DNA of 16,145 nt. It comes from Pseudomonadota bacterium (GTDB taxonomy: Bacteria > Pseudomonadota > Gammaproteobacteria > Burkholderiales > Burkholderiaceae). A model generated the notes under the pieces. The model had not been told where the DNA came from. It did no database searches and worked only from the letters and a program-made list of their open reading frames with translations. The translations under genes were made by a program, and so were the position numbers. Below are positions 14,801-16,145 of this stretch, in pieces. The DNA is taken from NCBI GenBank assembly GCA_023441105.1, contig JAEZQX010000024.1:1-16145 (forward strand), in the 5' to 3' direction. How positions within the stretch are numbered: position 1 is the stretch's first letter; each line of letters opens with the position of its first letter.

Positions 14801-15404
14801 GCTGCATCATCCGGATACCGGCCTGTACTACAACCGCCACCGCTGGTATTTCTCCGAGACGGCGCACTATCTGACGCCGGATCCGAGCGGCTTGTGGGGT
14901 GGTTTCGACGCCTACGCCTACGCCGCGGACCCCGTCAACCGCAACGATCCGCTCGGCCTGCAGTGCCGCGGCAAGACCGATGACCCGGCCCTGTATCGGG
15001 CCGATCGACGTCCGCCCGACCAGATCTGCAACGAGGGTTTCCAGCAGTGGAATCCGTCCGGAACCATGTCGCTCGCCGACCACGTCAACGGCTCGAACGA
15101 GACCTCGCCATGGATCTCCACGACCTACAACCGCCAGATGGCCAATGACGCGTCCGGCTACGGCAGCAGGCACGACGCGGACATCAACCAGAACTATCCG
15201 GGTCGGGCCGGCCCCTGGGTCTACGAGATTGTCAACCCGGGCTGCGGCGTTGAAGTGGATTGCGATCCGGGGGTAATCGCACATGCTGCGCAATGGGGCA
15301 ATTCTTCGAGCGAGCAGGAGATCGCCTTCCGCAAGCCGATCCCGCCGGGCAACATCGTGGGCGCGGTGAACCTGGACACGGGCGAAATCTTCATGTGTCC
15401 ATGA
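11871..15404 (+). CDS. Rhs-repeat T6SS effector with C-terminal cholera/pertussis-toxin-like ADP-ribosyltransferase domain
   Basis: The protein has 1177 residues from the ATG at 11871; an in-frame GTG at 11820 would add 17 residues and overlap the PAAR gene by 47 bp. Neither start has a good Shine-Dalgarno; ATG just after the PAAR stop (tga-tgcc-atg) suggests coupled re-initiation. The N terminus carries the Rhs-family opening VDIATGRLTLEQVDL and LGFGWGHPF. The body holds about 20 YD repeats of the YDxxGR type, forming the Rhs shell. The core signature GLPGQLHHPDTGLYYNRHRW begins at about residue 973 and ends in PVNRNDPLGL (1021-1030), the autocleavage motif. Residues 1031-1177 are a predicted mono-ADP-ribosyltransferase. 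No PAAR domain, signal peptide or membrane helix is present. The stop overlaps the DUF2169 gene by 4 bp. The target and the immunity factor are unknown. Confidence 0.94.
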   Translation: MCLVDIATGRLTLEQVDLRLGGPIPLELFRYYRSSNARPGDLGFGWGHPFACRLWREDEQTLAFLGGDGRRLLTGIPAPGELRVIPAEGFELERVPRDALPPGELRERLPEGAFAVRRRARPTLVFDVRRRLPWSAIVHASGAVTQVTADANGLPARLVDPGGRVLELERRGDGLLAGVSLRGADGTLLPLARYAYDERLDLVGVKTSTGIKRFGYDDAHRLVEHWNEAGEPCRSEFDAVGRCVRTHGAGGVHERRYRYDEARLVTVVTDGGGAEWTYQHNDAEQLLLATDPLGHQSSWDYDGDGRLVRSTDQAGHETTILFDAAGRPAGKVGADGAAWLVSERKDAVIMTSPCGAQSGYSFRDDGLIAAMTRNGRAWWRFGYGADGRVSLIQSPDGKKLRCRWSADARLLEESDDDGVRASYRFDLRDRLVSFTDAIGGVTQFDHDALGYLARMEHPDRTARRFEHDARGRITGLIDEAGNVTRWKIDAAGRRVACQAANSDVYAVRFDSDDRLTDIALPGGLQHRYRYDQRGLVSEQAFADGRVERYEWDPRGLPIAIHDASGPVIRAEYDAASRPVAFDYADSMRKEISYDADGRWLQVLYAGHRRRRELSVDGAPLVEWQDDLAIHRQYDELGRCRVVSDRLGQEVEYGYDADGHIAQVDVRAVQWPQATGQGDEVAAGRVLAERTHRFEYDRRGLRVAWHAPTGTSELRGFDARGRMTLQRIENRARLVVERRYRYDVLGRVIELTDSRRGRFRYRYDVVGRLLEAECPSGGETFGWTAAGSVVLPDSGYQRGQMITQARGWTVDYDGRGFMTGRRSGPVQDLMQYSSNGLLRRIARSDGSSHLFTYDGHSRLLSWSSDPARKRRFLWDREQPWAYFDVASPPASATAEGKHAVTWFVQLAGELQPIEQHDGVAAWTVHTDHNGRVCELIDADGSVAWENRAGVWGNLPDVRTGAHGRTDADLECLLGLPGQLHHPDTGLYYNRHRWYFSETAHYLTPDPSGLWGGFDAYAYAADPVNRNDPLGLQCRGKTDDPALYRADRRPPDQICNEGFQQWNPSGTMSLADHVNGSNETSPWISTTYNRQMANDASGYGSRHDADINQNYPGRAGPWVYEIVNPGCGVEVDCDPGVIAHAAQWGNSSSEQEIAFRKPIPPGNIVGAVNLDTGEIFMCP
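14961..15401 (+). other. Rhs C-terminal toxin domain: predicted R-S-E (cholera toxin A1/pertussis toxin S1-like) ADP-ribosyltransferase
   Basis: This segment encodes the variable tip downstream of DPLGL. It opens with LYRADRRPPDQICNEGF, nearly the same as the start of cholera toxin A1 (LYRADSRPPDEI) and like pertussis S1 (VYRYDSRPPEDVFQNGF). The Arg at 14997 (residue 1043) matches the NAD-binding Arg of both. WISTTY (Ser1083) matches the STS strand. PWVYEI matches the IYEV strand before the catalytic loop. SEQEIAFRKPIPPGNI (Glu1148 and Glu1150) matches the EQE of cholera toxin and the SEYLAHRRIPPENI of pertussis S1, with the same six-residue spacing from the catalytic Glu to IPP. An ExE motif generally goes with arginine-directed transfer. 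These matches are from memory of the toxin sequences; no search was run. Confidence 0.88.
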
Positions 15405-16145
15405 CCATGACAAGCGACGCGACTTCGCTGAGATCCGCGGAAGGCAGGGCCGCCGACCACGTCGAGACGGTGGGAGCGGAGGCATTCGACCGGATCGTCA
15501 ACGACACCAGCTGGCCGGTGGCGCTGCTGCGTCACCAATCCGCCGCCGGGCGTGCCAGCCTGGTCGTCATCGTCAAACGTACCTCCATCTGGTCGGGGCG
15601 GACGCTGCACGAGTCGCACAGGCAACTGCCGGTGTTCGGTGCGGATGTCCCGTGGCCGGATGGTGCCGCGTCGACCCTACGCTTCGAATCCGACATGGTG
15701 CCGTACAAGCCGCGAGCAGACGTGGTGCTGGTCGGCGAGGCCTGCGCGCCCGGCGGCCGGGCGGTGGAGGTTCTCGATGTGGGCCTGCGCCTCGGTGCAC
15801 GCCAGCATCGGTTGCGCGTGTTCGGCGATCGGCAATGGCAGCGCACGGGCGGATCGGCCGCCATTGGACGAGCCGTGCCTTTCTCGAGGAAGGAGCTGCG
15901 CTACGAGCGCGCCTTCGGCGGCATCGACGTGGGCGAGTATTGCGTCGAGAATCCGGTCGGTAGGGGGCTAGTCAGCGAGGCCGGGATGGACCAATTGCAC
16001 GGGCGCCTGCTGCCGAACATCGAGGATCCGCGCGACCTCGTCCATGATTGGCGGTCGCGGCCCAAGCCGCGCGGCTTTGCGTTCTATGGCCGGGCCTGGC
16101 AGCCGCGGCTGGGTTGCGCCGGCGCCGTCGACGACGGCTTCCGGC
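15401..16145 (+). CDS. DUF2169 domain protein, predicted T6SS effector adaptor/chaperone (3' end beyond window)
   Basis: The frame is open from the ATG at 15401 to the window end (248 complete codons). The ATG overlaps the rhs stop as ATGA; a second in-frame ATG at 15407 is an alternative. Family features are SLVVIVKRTSIW after a variable N terminus, the VPYKPRADVVLVGEACAPGG block, YERAFGG (residues 168-174), ENPVGRG (183-189), LPNIEDP (204-210), and PRGFAFYGRAWQPR near the edge. DUF2169 proteins act as adaptors that load effectors onto VgrG/PAAR, as shown for an Agrobacterium T6SS. The overlap with rhs makes the Rhs protein the most likely client. In other loci such proteins precede further PAAR-like, pentapeptide or effector genes, so the module may continue to the right. 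Confidence 0.92.
   Translation, partial: MTMTSDATSLRSAEGRAADHVETVGAEAFDRIVNDTSWPVALLRHQSAAGRASLVVIVKRTSIWSGRTLHESHRQLPVFGADVPWPDGAASTLRFESDMVPYKPRADVVLVGEACAPGGRAVEVLDVGLRLGARQHRLRVFGDRQWQRTGGSAAIGRAVPFSRKELRYERAFGGIDVGEYCVENPVGRGLVSEAGMDQLHGRLLPNIEDPRDLVHDWRSRPKPRGFAFYGRAWQPRLGCAGAVDDGFR

Noticed and set aside
14961..15404. Toxin tip as horizontally swapped DNA by base composition
   Set aside because: A hand count of three 60-base lines gave about 62-68% GC, not clearly different from the flanking rhs core, so composition alone does not support a recent swap.

Overview
The window is one densely packed, plus-strand stretch of a type VI secretion system (T6SS) locus from a high-GC Gram-negative bacterium. 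Strong G/C bias at third codon positions and the gene order point to Pseudomonadota (beta- or gammaproteobacteria); the sequence alone does not fix genus or species. No rRNA, tRNA, CRISPR array or insertion sequence was seen.

Bases 1-9128 are structural: tssC (5' end cut off by the window), hcp/tssD, tagJ (ImpE/SciE family), tssE, tssF, tssG and tssH/clpV. This order, including tagJ between hcp and tssE, matches the Pseudomonas aeruginosa H1-type (TagJ-containing) clusters. Spacers are between -37 and +63 bp, with no evident terminator or internal promoter, so it reads as one operon. It supplies the contractile sheath subunit, inner tube, baseplate proteins and the ATPase that recycles contracted sheath.

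Bases 9178-16145 are the spike and cargo module: vgrG with a long octad-repeat beta-helix needle, a free-standing PAAR tip protein, a large Rhs-repeat protein, and a DUF2169 protein running off the right edge. DUF2169 proteins are known T6SS effector adaptors, so the likely assembly is VgrG - PAAR - Rhs effector, loaded with help from the DUF2169 protein.

The most notable finding is the Rhs C-terminal tip. After a canonical Rhs autocleavage signature (PxxxxDPxGL) comes a 147-residue domain that closely resembles the catalytic cores of cholera toxin A1 and pertussis toxin S1. It has an LYRAD-RPP strand, an STT motif, and an EQE followed six residues later by IPPxNI. It is therefore a predicted R-S-E mono-ADP-ribosyltransferase delivered by a T6SS. 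No immunity gene separates it from the overlapping DUF2169 gene, the Rhs protein has no fused PAAR or N-terminal membrane helices, and no EagR-type chaperone gene is present.
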